From positions 35,353 to 99,352 of the forward strand of contig NZ_PYSY02000006.1 of the NCBI RefSeq assembly GCF_003049685.1: 64,000 bases of DNA. Direction: 5' to 3'. The notes under the pieces are model-generated. The model was not told the DNA's origin and did no database searches. It saw only the letters and a list, made by a program, of their open reading frames with translations. The position numbers were made by a program, and so were the translations under genes. Within the stretch, counting starts at the first letter, position 1. Every line of letters begins with the position of its first letter. Of this stretch, positions 48,975-58,080 are shown in pieces. This DNA comes from Brucella pituitosa (GTDB lineage Bacteria; Pseudomonadota; Alphaproteobacteria; Rhizobiales; Rhizobiaceae).

Positions 48975-49394
48975 TCACGTCTTACGAGAGTGCCCCAGAC
49001 CAAAGTCTAATGCCAACAGAGATCTCTTCTTAGAGTAATTTGGTGCGACCATTGGATAGTCGGGAGCAAGATCCCACTTTTCCCGATATTGCTCTGGCGT
49101 CATGCCATAATGCGCACTCAAATGCCTCTTTAGAGACTTGAATGGTTTTCCATCTTCAAGGCAGTAGAGATAATCTGGTGTTATCGAGTTTTCGACAAGC
49201 ACTGCGGGTTCCTGTGGCATAGGCGCTTCTGGTTGTGTATCGCTGCCAGACAGAGTTAAAAGCTCGACAAAAAGGCGGTTACATAGATTTACAAGCTCTT
49301 GAGATTCAATTTTGTTATTGCTTGCATAAGCACTCACCAAATTGGTGGTGAGCTCAAGTATTTTTCCTTTTTCCTGACCAACATCTGCCTTCAT
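48975..49394 (-). CDS. MucR/Ros-family zinc-finger transcriptional regulator
   Basis: 139 residues from ATG 49394 (a TTG at 49406 is less likely). An N-terminal oligomerisation region (LELTTNLVSAYASNNKIES) is followed by the Ros/MucR zinc-finger block YLYCLEDGKPFKSLKRHL and its continuation YGMTPEQYREKWDL, then PMVAPNYSKKRSLLALDFGLG. The second zinc-ligand position is Asp rather than Cys (CLED), normal for MucR. MucR proteins bind AT-rich, T-A-step-rich DNA and behave like H-NS; in Brucella MucR represses autotransporter adhesins such as btaE. Its place next to a giant autotransporter with an AT-rich upstream region suggests local control. A terminator follows. Probably a paralogue rather than the housekeeping mucR, since it sits in accessory DNA. 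Confidence 0.88.
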   Translation of the reverse strand: MKADVGQEKGKILELTTNLVSAYASNNKIESQELVNLCNRLFVELLTLSGSDTQPEAPMPQEPAVLVENSITPDYLYCLEDGKPFKSLKRHLSAHYGMTPEQYREKWDLAPDYPMVAPNYSKKRSLLALDFGLGHSRKT

Positions 49395-49569
49395 AAGATT
49401 TTCCAATCCTGCTGCGATATACTAGTTTCTAAACTACATCCAACTGTTCTCAGGCCGGAGGTCACAAACGCTTCTTATAAGATATCGCACCGTGTGACTG
49501 CCCCGACCTTCGAGAATGAATGACCATGATTTTTCGATTTAAGTTAGGGGTGACCCAAATCGAAACAGA

Positions 49570-50178
49570 TCATGATGCCTTATCAAGCGCACTCAGCGCC
49601 TGGCTGATCCCGGTCCAAGAAAGAGGAAGTTCAACATTCTGACCATTCGCATCTACGAAACGCATTTTGCCTTCTGGAGCAGTGCGGACGGTTGCCAGAA
49701 AGTCAGGCGTCGGTTCGGCAGTCGCAAGACACGCACCACCGATACAACGCACCCACGGCAATTCCACAGAACCCTTTTCCTCGGCTCCGATTTTTCCATT
49801 ACCTGACAAACGAACCGTTTGACTCGGTGTAATATTAACAGGCAGAACGACCGTTACCTGCAATTTCGAGTCCTTCGTAAGGCGGCCTAACGCAATCTGA
49901 GCAACAGGCTGTGGCTGACCCTGAACCTGAATCGACTGAACAACCTCACAGCTTTTTCCTTCAGATGCAGCAGCACCTGCTGCTCCGCCATTGGTGCGTA
50001 CACATTGCAAGACCCAATTTCCGTAAGTGGCAGTCGTTGCACCCGGTTCATTGCTTACAGCGACACGATCTTCTTTTTTATCTTGCGCTAACGAAGTCGT
50101 AGCTGCAGCCCCACCTGCAACGAGCGCACAGGCAACTATACCCATCATTGTTTTCAATTTGTAACGGTTGCTCGACAT
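49570..50178 (-). CDS. IalB-family (invasion-associated locus B) envelope protein
   Basis: About 202 residues from ATG 50178, which has GGAAG nine bases upstream; the open frame extends to 50274 without a better start. A signal peptide (basic SSNRYKLK, then MMGIVACALVAGGAAATTSL, cleavage near LAQ) shows export. The mature part has the IalB pattern: YGNWVLQC with an early cysteine, CEVVQSIQ, RLTKDSKLQVTVVLPVNI, WVRCIGGACLATAEPTPDFL, and a C-terminal SWTGISQALSAL. IalB was described in Bartonella as needed for erythrocyte invasion; in other alphaproteobacteria homologues are envelope proteins of unclear role. Four cysteines could pair in the periplasm. Confidence 0.85.
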   Translation of the reverse strand: MSSNRYKLKTMMGIVACALVAGGAAATTSLAQDKKEDRVAVSNEPGATTATYGNWVLQCVRTNGGAAGAAASEGKSCEVVQSIQVQGQPQPVAQIALGRLTKDSKLQVTVVLPVNITPSQTVRLSGNGKIGAEEKGSVELPWVRCIGGACLATAEPTPDFLATVRTAPEGKMRFVDANGQNVELPLSWTGISQALSALDKAS

Positions 50179-50363
50179 ATCAATACTTCCTTCTTCATTT
50201 CTGTCCGCAACAATGTACGGAATCTGCGTTATTTCTTGATGGGTATACAAACTAGGAAAGCCACGTTTTAACACTGGCTAGCCCGAGGATTTTTATTTGC
50301 AAGTATTTGTTTTTTTGATTTTCATGCCTAAACCAGAAAATCATTGGTACAGTTTGCAAGAGG

Positions 50364-51552
50364 TCAATCGATCATTTTCATCTCGGATAGCTTTCTTGAA
50401 ATCAACGTTGTATTGACTTGCTTATTCCGAACGCCAAGAAGTGCTGGTGGCGTAAACAAGTATCCCTGACACCAATTTGCCCCCGAGCGTTTTGCAACAA
50501 GGAAGTCGGCTTCCGTCTCCACACCTTCAACAACCACATGGGGGCGCGAAATGACTTGCCAGCATTACAAGGTGCTCAAGGAGATCTGGTCTGCTGAGCC
50601 CCGTATTTAACTCTCGCATGAATGACCCATCAACCTTGACGATATCAGGCGAAGCGGAACGTGCGAAAGCTATCGTACTGTATCCCGCACCAAAATCGTC
50701 CACTGCAACTCTGCAACCAGTTGCCCTCAGCGCCGTGACCAATTCCAAAGCACTGTCAAGATTTGGCGGAAGCAATGTCTCGGTAATCTCAATAACAAGT
50801 CGCCGCGCAAGTTGCGGATCATGTCTTAAGTCACGCAATATGGAGTGCCACCAAAGGTCATTGGACACCGACATGCCGGAAACATTGCAACCAAGAATAA
50901 CGTCTGGACGTCTGCGCAGTTCATCCATAACGCTGCGAACCACCTGTCGGTCGATCGGGCGCATCAGGCCCAGTCTTTCAACCGCCGGAAGAAAGGCGCC
51001 TGGCATTATGACATTGCCATCGGCATCCTCTATCCGAACCAAGCATTCCTTATAAAGGGGCGCATGCGATTGATTAACACTGACAATATTCTGCTCGGCA
51101 AAAATGATCTTTCCGTCCGAAAGGCTGGAATAGGCCGCGATAGCGGTACGCATATCCTCTAAATATTGTTCGACATCGAGTTTTGCGCTTCCCAACGACT
51201 CGTCAGACCGCGACGAGCGTATTGAAACCGCAACAATCAGCTTGTTTTTCCCGACACCAACCGGCGTCGTCGAAATATAGGAGAGAAGATCCTCAAGCCG
51301 CCGGACAAACGAGAAACCGTGCTCGTCCGTGAAGTGAAGAGTTATGCCCCATGGCTCAATCTCAGATGTCTCGATTTCAGATCCAAAGAAGGAATCTATA
51401 CGTCGCCACACCTCAAAAAGCGTTCGTACCGCCATTCCTTCAGAGTAAGCAGCTTCAATAGATGGCAGGTTGTCGATCACAACTGAAAGGCAATTCGTGG
51501 GTTTCATCGTGATAAACCCACCGCAAAGCGCGTGAAAATCCCCAAAATGCAA
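50364..51552 (-). pseudogene. EAL-domain (c-di-GMP phosphodiesterase-like) protein, frameshifted by one base near the 3' end
   Basis: The first frame (51552 to 50527) carries a degenerate GGDEF-like N-terminal domain without a GGDEF motif. An EAL domain follows: ECL in LYKECLVRIED in place of EAL, GCNVSGMSVS, IEITETLLPPN, VDDFGAGYSTIAF and DIVKVDGSFM. At a run of five C's (five G's on the plus strand, 50532-50536) the frame is lost. Removing one base restores HVVVEGVETEADF, WCQGYLF and a stop at 50364, so every catalytic residue is encoded across the two frames. The start may be the internal ATG at MKPTNCLSVV. Either a recent loss, a phase-variable tract or a sequencing error. Confidence 0.75.
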
Positions 51553-51752
51553 GCATATGACGTCAGCTTAGGCAAGGCCATAGACGAGGTTTTGACAAAA
51601 CCACCGTACGCCAAAACCGGCATGTCAAGCGCTCGGAGATCGACTGACGGCGTAGCACGGACATGCTGTATACCGCGAGTACACTCAAGCAATTCGCACA
51701 ACACACGAATATTCTTCCCGCCGCTCTGGAAGCTTATTCCTATCACGTCCTG

Positions 51753-51878
51753 CATAAAGGGGTCCCTTGAGGTACATATATTTCGAGGGATACAGAACGC
51801 CATACTGACATTGAAATTGTTAGTGTTTTTTAGTTCAATATTTTACCATTTTAAAGCGGAAAAAAGGGACCCTTTATT
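51753..51878. repeat. Pair of short inverted repeats upstream of a serine recombinase gene
   Basis: CATAAAGGGGTCCCTTGA at 51753-51770 and AAAGGGACCCTTTATT at 51863-51878 are inverted copies of one motif with a 1-bp length difference; each is itself nearly palindromic. They bracket about 92 bp and lie just before the recombinase gene at 51915. They could be res-type or crossover sites of that recombinase, but similar size and spacing could occur by chance. Confidence 0.35.
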
Positions 51879-51914
51879 GTCAACATCGGACACCACGTTC
51901 GGAAGAATAAAATT

Positions 51915-52490
51915 ATGCTTATAGGATATGCGCGAGTTTCAACGGGCGATCAGAAACTAGATCTCCAACTACAAGCTTTAAATCGCGCTGGATGCACTGA
52001 AGTATTTTCAGATCACGGCCTGTCGGGACGCACAACGGATAGGCCCGGCCTTGATAATGCGCTGAAAATGCTGACGGAGGGTGATACGCTGGTTGTTTGG
52101 CGTCTTGATCGCTTGGGACGATCCCTTATTCACCTCGTTCAGCTAGTGGACGAGTTAGGGAAAAAGGGGATTCACTTCCATTCCCTGTCGGAGAATATTG
52201 ATTCCAGTTCTTCAGGCGGCAGACTGGTATTTCACATGATGGCTGCACTTGCAGAGTTCGAACGAACGCTGATCAGCGAACGCACACGCGCCGGAATGGA
52301 TGCGGCACGAGAATGTGGTCTTACGATTGGAAGGCGACCAATCCTATCCAACGATCAGATTAATGCAGCCGACAAAGCGCTGCGTGACGGACTGGAGCTA
52401 CCCGTTGAAATCGCTTCAAAATATGGACTCGATCCCAGAGCTCTGAGGCGCATGATACGCAACCGTAAAAAATCATTAGCGCGCGTGTAA
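51915..52490 (+). CDS. Serine recombinase (resolvase/invertase family)
   Basis: 191 residues. The catalytic domain begins LIGYARVSTGDQKLDLQLQA with the nucleophilic Ser in ARVST. It continues with DHGLSGRTTDRPGLDNAL, GDTLVVWRLDRLGRSL and the E-helix region ALAEFERTLISERTRAGMDAAR. A C-terminal helix-turn-helix (VEIASKYGLDPRALRRMIRN) binds DNA. The size fits Tn3-type resolvases and Hin/Gin-type invertases. It faces a close paralogue at 53152-53727. Short inverted repeats lie just upstream. Intact. Confidence 0.92.
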   Translation: MLIGYARVSTGDQKLDLQLQALNRAGCTEVFSDHGLSGRTTDRPGLDNALKMLTEGDTLVVWRLDRLGRSLIHLVQLVDELGKKGIHFHSLSENIDSSSSGGRLVFHMMAALAEFERTLISERTRAGMDAARECGLTIGRRPILSNDQINAADKALRDGLELPVEIASKYGLDPRALRRMIRNRKKSLARV

Positions 52491-52567
52491 CAATCTAAAA
52501 GCGGATGGGCCCCGCTATAACCACCAAATTACCCGCGACTTTATTGCTTCAAATTAATATTTCAAAT

Positions 52568-53062
52568 TCAGGCAAATGCTTTACCACCACGCGAAAACAA
52601 TTGGTCTACGTTCGCCATCGAGAGGCGTCTCACGACCAAATCTATCTCGACGATGCGCGCCGTGAAACCGTTAACAGCCGATAGAAAGGTTGTAATATTT
52701 TCACTTCCAGTTTCGACAATCTGGATAATTGGATCAACCACCGGCCTGTAAGACCGTAGTTTGGAAAGTATTTCTTGCGGGTCGGCAAAGAGAACCGACT
52801 CTTCAAGCTCTCGGTGCATGATCAAGATTTTACCAACGAGCGGATCTGGATGCCCCTCAATAATGGTATAATTATCTATCCCTGGTTTCAAACCCTCATC
52901 ATCAAAGTATAGAACATGCTCACCATCAAGTAAAATTGCATCAACACTTTCACAATCAATCGCCTTTTTTATTTCGGTAATAGTTTTACAACTACTAGTT
53001 TCCAAGATAAATAAAGTCCGTTTGAGTGGATCTAGCAAATAAATTTCCCGAGTTAATCTCAT
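52568..53062 (-). CDS. Hypothetical protein, DUF3846-like N-terminus
   Basis: 164 residues from ATG 53062, with AAGGA seven bases upstream; a TTG at 53065 is also open. The sequence REIYLLDPLKRTLFILE, then VDAILLDGEHVLYFDDEGL, recalls the small DUF3846 proteins found on plasmids and phages, where a substrate-binding strand pair is followed by a 'DDEG' turn. The C-terminal half is helical (FLSAVNGFTARIVEIDLVVR). No signal peptide or membrane span. It lies between two inverted serine-recombinase genes, so it may be cargo or a controlled gene. Family match is weak. Confidence 0.45.
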   Translation of the reverse strand: MRLTREIYLLDPLKRTLFILETSSCKTITEIKKAIDCESVDAILLDGEHVLYFDDEGLKPGIDNYTIIEGHPDPLVGKILIMHRELEESVLFADPQEILSKLRSYRPVVDPIIQIVETGSENITTFLSAVNGFTARIVEIDLVVRRLSMANVDQLFSRGGKAFA

Positions 53063-53151
53063 CAAATTTCCTTGTTAGAGGAGCCCCCACAACAATCTAT
53101 ATAAGTATAAAACTATTTAGCACGCGTTATCAAGTAAATACAAGCAAATAT

Positions 53152-53727
53152 TCAATCGATTTTACTCATGTTTTTCAGATGCCTGCGTAACGTTCGAGAG
53201 GTAACACTAAAGCGCTGCGCAACAGTTTCGGCATGCTCACCAGTTGCTAATGCATGCTGCGCTGCGATCACATCAGAGGGACCAAGAGATGGACGTCGCC
53301 CAACGTGAATTCCTCTAAGTCGTGCCGCATCCATACCAGCGCGTGTTCGTTCACTGATCAAGGTTCGCTCAAATTCAGCGAGTGCACCCATTATGTGAAA
53401 TATAAGCCTGCCGCCAGATGAAGAAGTATCTATATTCTCAGTCAATGAGGAAAACTGGGCATTGCGATTACCGATATCCTCGACCAGCTGAATGAGCTTG
53501 GGCAGCGATCGGCCGAGACGATCAAGCCGCCAAACTACGAGGGTGTCACCAGGCGTTAAAACAGATGTTGCCTTGCTTAATCCTGGACGATCAAAACCTT
53601 GTCCAGATATCCCGTAATCGGTAAAGATATGGTCGCACCCAGCTTTTTTTAGAGCAATCAGTTGTAAGTCCAGATTCTGATCGTCGGTCGATACTCGTGC
53701 GTACCCTATCTTAACATGAAGTCCCAC
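53152..53727 (-). CDS. Serine recombinase (resolvase/invertase family), paralogue of 51915-52490
   Basis: About 191 residues from GTG 53727, preceded by GAGGA; the longer open frame to 53805 is not needed. The catalytic domain KIGYARVSTDDQNLDLQLIA carries the nucleophilic Ser, followed by DYGISGQGFDRPGLSKA, GDTLVVWRLDRLGRSLPKLI and ALAEFERTLISERTRAGMDAAR. The C-terminal helix-turn-helix is ETVAQRFSVTSRTLRRHLKN. Large blocks are identical to the recombinase at 51915, but the DNA-recognition helix differs, which suggests different or diverged sites. The two genes converge on the gene at 52568. Confidence 0.92.
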   Translation of the reverse strand: MGLHVKIGYARVSTDDQNLDLQLIALKKAGCDHIFTDYGISGQGFDRPGLSKATSVLTPGDTLVVWRLDRLGRSLPKLIQLVEDIGNRNAQFSSLTENIDTSSSGGRLIFHIMGALAEFERTLISERTRAGMDAARLRGIHVGRRPSLGPSDVIAAQHALATGEHAETVAQRFSVTSRTLRRHLKNMSKID

Positions 53728-53960
53728 AGTCTTTTTTCCTCTAATGCACGCGAATTGCCAAACCAATGTCTTAGTGCGACGAAAACCACCCGCTATACGC
53801 CACACCCTTCGGTCATGTCCTCTTTTTCCGACCTGCTTTTAGCATATAATCGATGTCTTTATTATTAAAGGACGCAATTGTAACTATTTGGAACTATTTA
53901 ATACTATTTGGAACAGAGCGCGTCGCAGTTATGCAACAACTCAATAGCATTAATACGAAC

Positions 53961-54778
53961 GGTGTTGTCACGTTAACCGGCTCGCAGTTGCCTGCCTGTC
54001 GGGCTATTTGTAGATTTCGGTGATGCAAACACCATACATCAATTTCAACCCCCACCGTTTTGCACCGCATATTATTGCACACGCCGTTTGGCTTTACCTG
54101 CGGTTCAACTTGAGCTTACGTGAAGTTGAGGAAATGCTGCTTGAGCGCGGGATGGACGTTTCCTACGAAACTGTCCGACGGTCGATCGCAAAGTTTGGTC
54201 CTCAGATCGCCCATACTCTGCGGCGGCGACAAGCACGCCTCGGCGATGTTTGGTATCTGGACGAAGTGGTCGTGAAATGCTCTGGAACCAAGTTCTGGCT
54301 TTGGCGCGCAGTTGAGCAGCATGGCATCGTTCTCGAAGAAATATTGCAAATGCGACGTGATAAAAAAGGCTGCTAAGCGTTTCGTTGTGACATTGATGAA
54401 GCGCTATGGCTTCATTCCCAAACGGATCGTTACCGATAAACTGCGCTCCTATGGTGCGGCAAAGGCGGATGTAGCTCCCAGTCTCAATCATTGGTCGCAT
54501 AGGGGGGCTCAATAACAGAGCTGAGAATAGTCACCTTCCGTTTCGAAAACGGGAGCGAACTATGCAAGGCCACCGATCGCCGGGAGCGTTGCAACGGTTC
54601 GTTTCCATGCATTCTGCCACTCGCAATCGCTTTTCAGTTCCATCCCACCGCCGTGCCGCAAACACAGTTCGTTACCATCGTCTCGAAGCGTTCGAAGCAT
54701 GGAAAATTGCAGTCGGTCTCGACTGGATATTCAGAACCTCGCATCAGGCTCGCCATCCAAACTTAACGTGACAACCCC
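53961..54778 (+). mobile_element. IS6-family element (copy 3), 818 bp
   Basis: Terminal repeats GGTGTTGTCACGTTAA (53961-53976) and TTAACGTGACAACCCC (54763-54778) match at all but one or two positions. They are of the same type as the right end of the remnant at 20341-20356. The right side abuts a Fic-protein fragment. Confidence 0.85.
54020..54771 (+). pseudogene. IS6-family transposase with two single-base frameshifts
   Basis: The first frame reads NLSLREVEEMLLERGMDVSY and GDVWYLDEVVVKCSG (first Asp) up to 54376. An extra A in a run of six near 54362 shifts the frame to KAAKRFVVTLMKRYGFIPKR with IVTDKLRSYG (second Asp). An extra G in a run of six near 54505 shifts it again to GLNNRAENSHLPFRKRER (final Glu) and on to TGA at 54769. 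Both lesions are one-base expansions of homopolymers. Confidence 0.85.
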
Positions 54779-55317
54779 CGGAAAAGCCCTCGCCCAGTGG
54801 CTGGGCCAGCCCAGTCTAATCCTACTGAGTTTTGCCATCGCAACAGAACCGCAAAGCCGAACTGGAACACCATCAGCGCACCCTTGATATGACAGAATGG
54901 CTGGTATGGTTTTGGCAAGCCGTGCTGGCAGCACAGCAGCTCACCCTGCAACTGGTGCGCTTCTATATCGCCAAAGCGCATTTTTATGACCGGTTTCGCG
55001 GCGTCCTCAATCCACGAAAGGAAAAGGTGGTAGTCCGGATGTTTGAAGCCGGACCCGAAGGCTTTGTTGGTGGCCTGAGTGCCGACAATTATATGGCCAT
55101 TGCAAAAACCTCGCGTGCCACCGCCACACGTGATTTGCAGGATATGGTCGACAAAGGCGCCCTGACGCGCCAAGGCCAGTTGCGATTGTGCGAGGGGCAA
55201 TTTGGTTGGCGCCTATCTGACTTAGAGTTAGAGTCAAGAACACGCACCCATCAGCCATTGCAGATTGTCAGTCAAGAACATCCGAATTGCATCATCAGAA
55301 AGAAAATTGTGCATTAA
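54779..55317 (+). pseudogene. C-terminal fragment of a Fic-family protein
   Basis: Fused to the right end of the IS6 element. The reading is ALAQWLGQPSLILLS in one frame, then QNRKAELEHHQRTLDMTEWL in the next, then LTLQLVRFYIAKAHFYDRF, NPRKEKVVVRMFEAGPEGFVG, and a winged-helix block SADNYMAIAKTSRATATRDLQ. This is the C-terminal half of DUF4172/Fic proteins; the HPFxxGNGR active-site region is absent. The remaining ORF ends at 55317. Without the catalytic motif it cannot transfer AMP. Confidence 0.75.
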
Positions 55318-55412
55318 GATGCAATTTAATGCACCTTTGATCAAAATTATTTCAATCAATAAAGCTGACGAATATCGCGCAGATGTTATGCTCGATCACA
55401 AGTTCAACGGTT

Positions 55413-56335
55413 TCATTTTTCGAAATCTGTAATATAGTTATTGTCATCCCGTAATTCACTCTTGATCCAATCCTTAAAGGCCGCCAACGGCCAGTACTCT
55501 GCGCGTTCACTAAGCCAAGCCAGGAAATAAATTCCCTTTTCTCGTAACTTCATATCCAAAGGAGCGACCAACTCAGCGGATGCTAATTCTTCAAGGATCA
55601 TGAACTCCGGCACCAGTGCAACGCCTAATCCGGCAACAGTCGATCTGATGATTGTTTCGAGTTGATCAAAGAGCATTCCATGTAATGAAATGAACGGAAC
55701 ATTATTGGAGAACATCCAAAGCTCCCATGCATTCGGACGTGAGATTAAGTGAATTAGAGGAGCGAATTTAATGTCCTCAGCACAAGAAATCGGATATTTT
55801 GAAAGACAATTAGGACTACAAACTGGAATGACAGTTTCACGCTTTAAAAAAGCGAATTCCATAGCTTCCACGTCTGGCTATCCAAAGTCAATTATCCCAT
55901 CGACTTGTGTAAAAAGATCGACTTCCTTGCATTTAGTGATGATAGTGATGCTTATGTTTGGGTGGCTTTCATTAAAAGAAAGCAGTCTTTGCGCAAGCCA
56001 TCGACAGCTGAATGTCGGCAAAACAGCCAGACGCAAGCTACCTCCGGCAGGATTAGCTCGAAGGTTAAAGAAGCATTGCTGATACGACGTAGAGCTTCAC
56101 GGACATCACGTGCATACCCTTCTCCGCCAGCTGTTAACTTAATTGTTTGGCGTTCGCGATGGAATAACTCAACGCCAATTTGCTCTTCGAGGGTTTTGAT
56201 CTGGCGACTTACTGCACTTTGGGTTAAATCTAGTTCTCTTGCTGCAGCAGTGATACTCCCTGTACGCGCAGCAGCTTCAAACGCATTCAGTAACGGAAGC
56301 GATGGAAGGAAACGCCGCGGCACCTGAATCTTCAA
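55413..56335 (-). pseudogene. LysR-type regulator (GcvA-like), frameshift and nonsense codon
   Basis: The N-terminal helix-turn-helix is intact from 56335: LPLLNAFEAAARTGSITAAA and LDLTQSAVSRQIKTLEEQIG. After ISNAS a one-base loss near 56063 moves the frame to LRANPAGGSLRLAVLPTFSC and continues through IITKCKEVDLFTQVDGIIDF. There a TAG (55880-55878) replaces the Gln codon of a 'FGQPDVEAMEF' sequence. The C-terminal co-inducer domain then runs to 55413. Two independent lesions make true decay more likely than sequencing error here. Confidence 0.85.
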
Positions 56336-56406
56336 ACTGTCCTAGCGCTTAAGCCATTTTGGAAGAATATCGATTTACGTTCCAGCTAGCTTTGGGTCCA
56401 TTTTGT

Positions 56407-57111
56407 TTAAGAGGTCAAAGATCCCTGCTTCGTCGCAAACACCGTTCGTCCACCCTTGAGAGCGCTAATGAAAAGCGGCTCCCACGATCGTATGTGTTTT
56501 GATAAGAGCTTGCCAACTTCAGAGGCTTTACCCGCACAAGCCAATTCCGCAATTTTATAATGCTCCGGAACCGAGGCCTTCTGACGTTTATAACCCTCAT
56601 CTGAAACATCGCCATAAAAGCGCATGCGATCTCTCAAAGAAAAAATAGTTTCCGTAAGAATATTGTTGCCTGCGGCCTTGGTAAGCTCGAGGTGAAATTC
56701 GCGATCTGATATCAAATAAGCTCTAAAATTCTCCCGTTCAACTGCTGTTGCAATCTGATCTGCAATCTTTTTCAGATGCGATATATCGCGATCTTGTCGG
56801 GATGCGACAATTTTTGCAGCGTGCACTTCCAATACTTCACGCATTTCAAAGATATTTTTAGTCTCGCTTAGCGAGGGCGCTGTTACTCTAAAACCACGAT
56901 TTCGATGCGGTTCCAAAAGGCCCAGCCGAACCAGTTCTAACAGGGCTTCACGCACAGGCGTCGTTGAAGTGCCGAGAGTCTCTGCAATGCTCGGGACCGA
57001 GTACATGCTTCCCGGTAACGCGTGACCTGCAATGATCTCACTGCGTATCTGCTGAAAGACATGTTGACGCGCACTAGATTGAATCTCCCAATGCTGTCGA
57101 ACGTCTGCCAT
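56407..57111 (-). CDS. GntR-family (FadR/FCD) transcriptional regulator
   Basis: 234 residues from ATG 57111 (MADVRQHWEI); the open frame to 57189 is probably leader. The winged helix is near residues 14-75 (YSVPSIAETLGTSTTPVREA and LLELVRLGLLEPHRNRGFRV). The FCD ligand-binding domain follows, with metal-binding-type residues in FEMREVLEVHAAKIVASR, REFHLELTKAAGN and HYKIAELACAGKA. The FCD class usually senses organic acids and controls nearby catabolic genes. The genes to its right at 57.5-59.9 kb are decayed oxidoreductase and cyclodeaminase remnants, so this may be the surviving regulator of a lost pathway. Confidence 0.88.
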   Translation of the reverse strand: MADVRQHWEIQSSARQHVFQQIRSEIIAGHALPGSMYSVPSIAETLGTSTTPVREALLELVRLGLLEPHRNRGFRVTAPSLSETKNIFEMREVLEVHAAKIVASRQDRDISHLKKIADQIATAVERENFRAYLISDREFHLELTKAAGNNILTETIFSLRDRMRFYGDVSDEGYKRQKASVPEHYKIAELACAGKASEVGKLLSKHIRSWEPLFISALKGGRTVFATKQGSLTS

Positions 57112-57539
57112 CGCAGCGTCTTCTTCTAGGTAGCACGGCAAGCGCAATTGCCCAGAATGCGACTTGAATCCAGCGCAATCGCAACGCAAATCAACTGTTC
57201 GAAGTGATCTTAATCCTCAATTATCGCGCTTACCGACCGTTTCTGAATAGGTTTCCAAAACATTAGAAATGAGGCATTGGTCCAGTCTATGGGCTGGGTA
57301 ACAGCCCGTGATATGTACAAAGCCATTCCATGCCTTACAGCATACGAGCAATGATGGCTTTTGGTACGAATTTGCATTTCTCAAGGACAGTTCGCTCGCA
57401 GCGCTCGTTTTCATGTCCACTGCGAATTTGCACCCGCCTAAGTATGCCGAATATTTCTTCCAGTGAATAAGCATGAAGGTATTCGTTCGGCTTTGAGATC
57501 AGCGAGATGCAGCAGTTGCGTCAACGAATGGTCGAACCT

Positions 57540-58080
57540 CGCGGAGAATCTCGTTCGGACAATATCATTTTGATCTCGCGGCTAAGGGAATGGCAATATG
57601 GCAGTCGGAGAATGGGTGGAACTATATGCTTGAGCCCCTCGACACACTGTTGAGCTCGCATTGCTCCGTAAAAGCAAAGCACAGATAGATCTAGAGGCCT
57701 ACCTCATCACGTGATCAGAACAGGGTTCGAGCCTTTGACACTGAAACAGGACGTGTTGAACTGTATTCGGAATTGTTGCAGCGCAACGATGGGATTTTCA
57801 TTCCCCGCTGAAGATTGACACAGGTCTGCGCAGAAAATTTCCTCTGGTCTTAAGTTCAGCAAAGAACGGATACTACGTGTCAACACCGTAGTGCCTCATT
57901 GAGAAAGCCGCCCGATCCCGTTGCAGCGGTGAAGGTCTGGCGATTCAAAGCGGTGACTGTCCGCATCTCTACGCGCAGCCCGCTTTGTGGCCAAACCCAC
58001 GCCGGGTCTTGCAGAACGTCGTGGCTGCGGCTGGGGCAGTCCTGCAACTGGATCGTGCCGAACTTTCTGCTCAGGGTCTG
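57540..58080 (+). pseudogene. Remnant of a molybdopterin oxidoreductase
   Basis: Heavily decayed, read by switching frames: FDLAAKGMAIWQ near 57570, then RAFDTETGRVELYSELLQRN near 57725, then FPLVLSSAKNGYYV near 57840 and LRKPPDPVAAVKV near 57900. The second and third blocks correspond to the conserved 'FDTPSGRVELYSE' and 'PLxLxSAKxGYF(V/C)HxQHR' segments of anaerobic dehydrogenase large subunits. Stops and frameshifts are numerous. No catalytic N-terminal part was recognised upstream. Confidence 0.6.

Noticed and set aside
51504..51803. 99-codon minus-strand ORF upstream of the EAL gene, possibly an N-terminal extension
   Set aside because: It overlaps the EAL gene in another frame and shows no domain; a fusion by frameshift could not be supported.
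51753..51878. Confident call of an invertible promoter
   Set aside because: The repeats are short and self-palindromic, so orientation is uncertain, and the promoter-like elements between them are weak; kept only as a candidate.
54340..54400. Programmed frameshift in the IS6 transposase
   Set aside because: The shift is in the wrong direction for a -1 slip at the A run, and a second, separate one-base lesion follows in the same gene.
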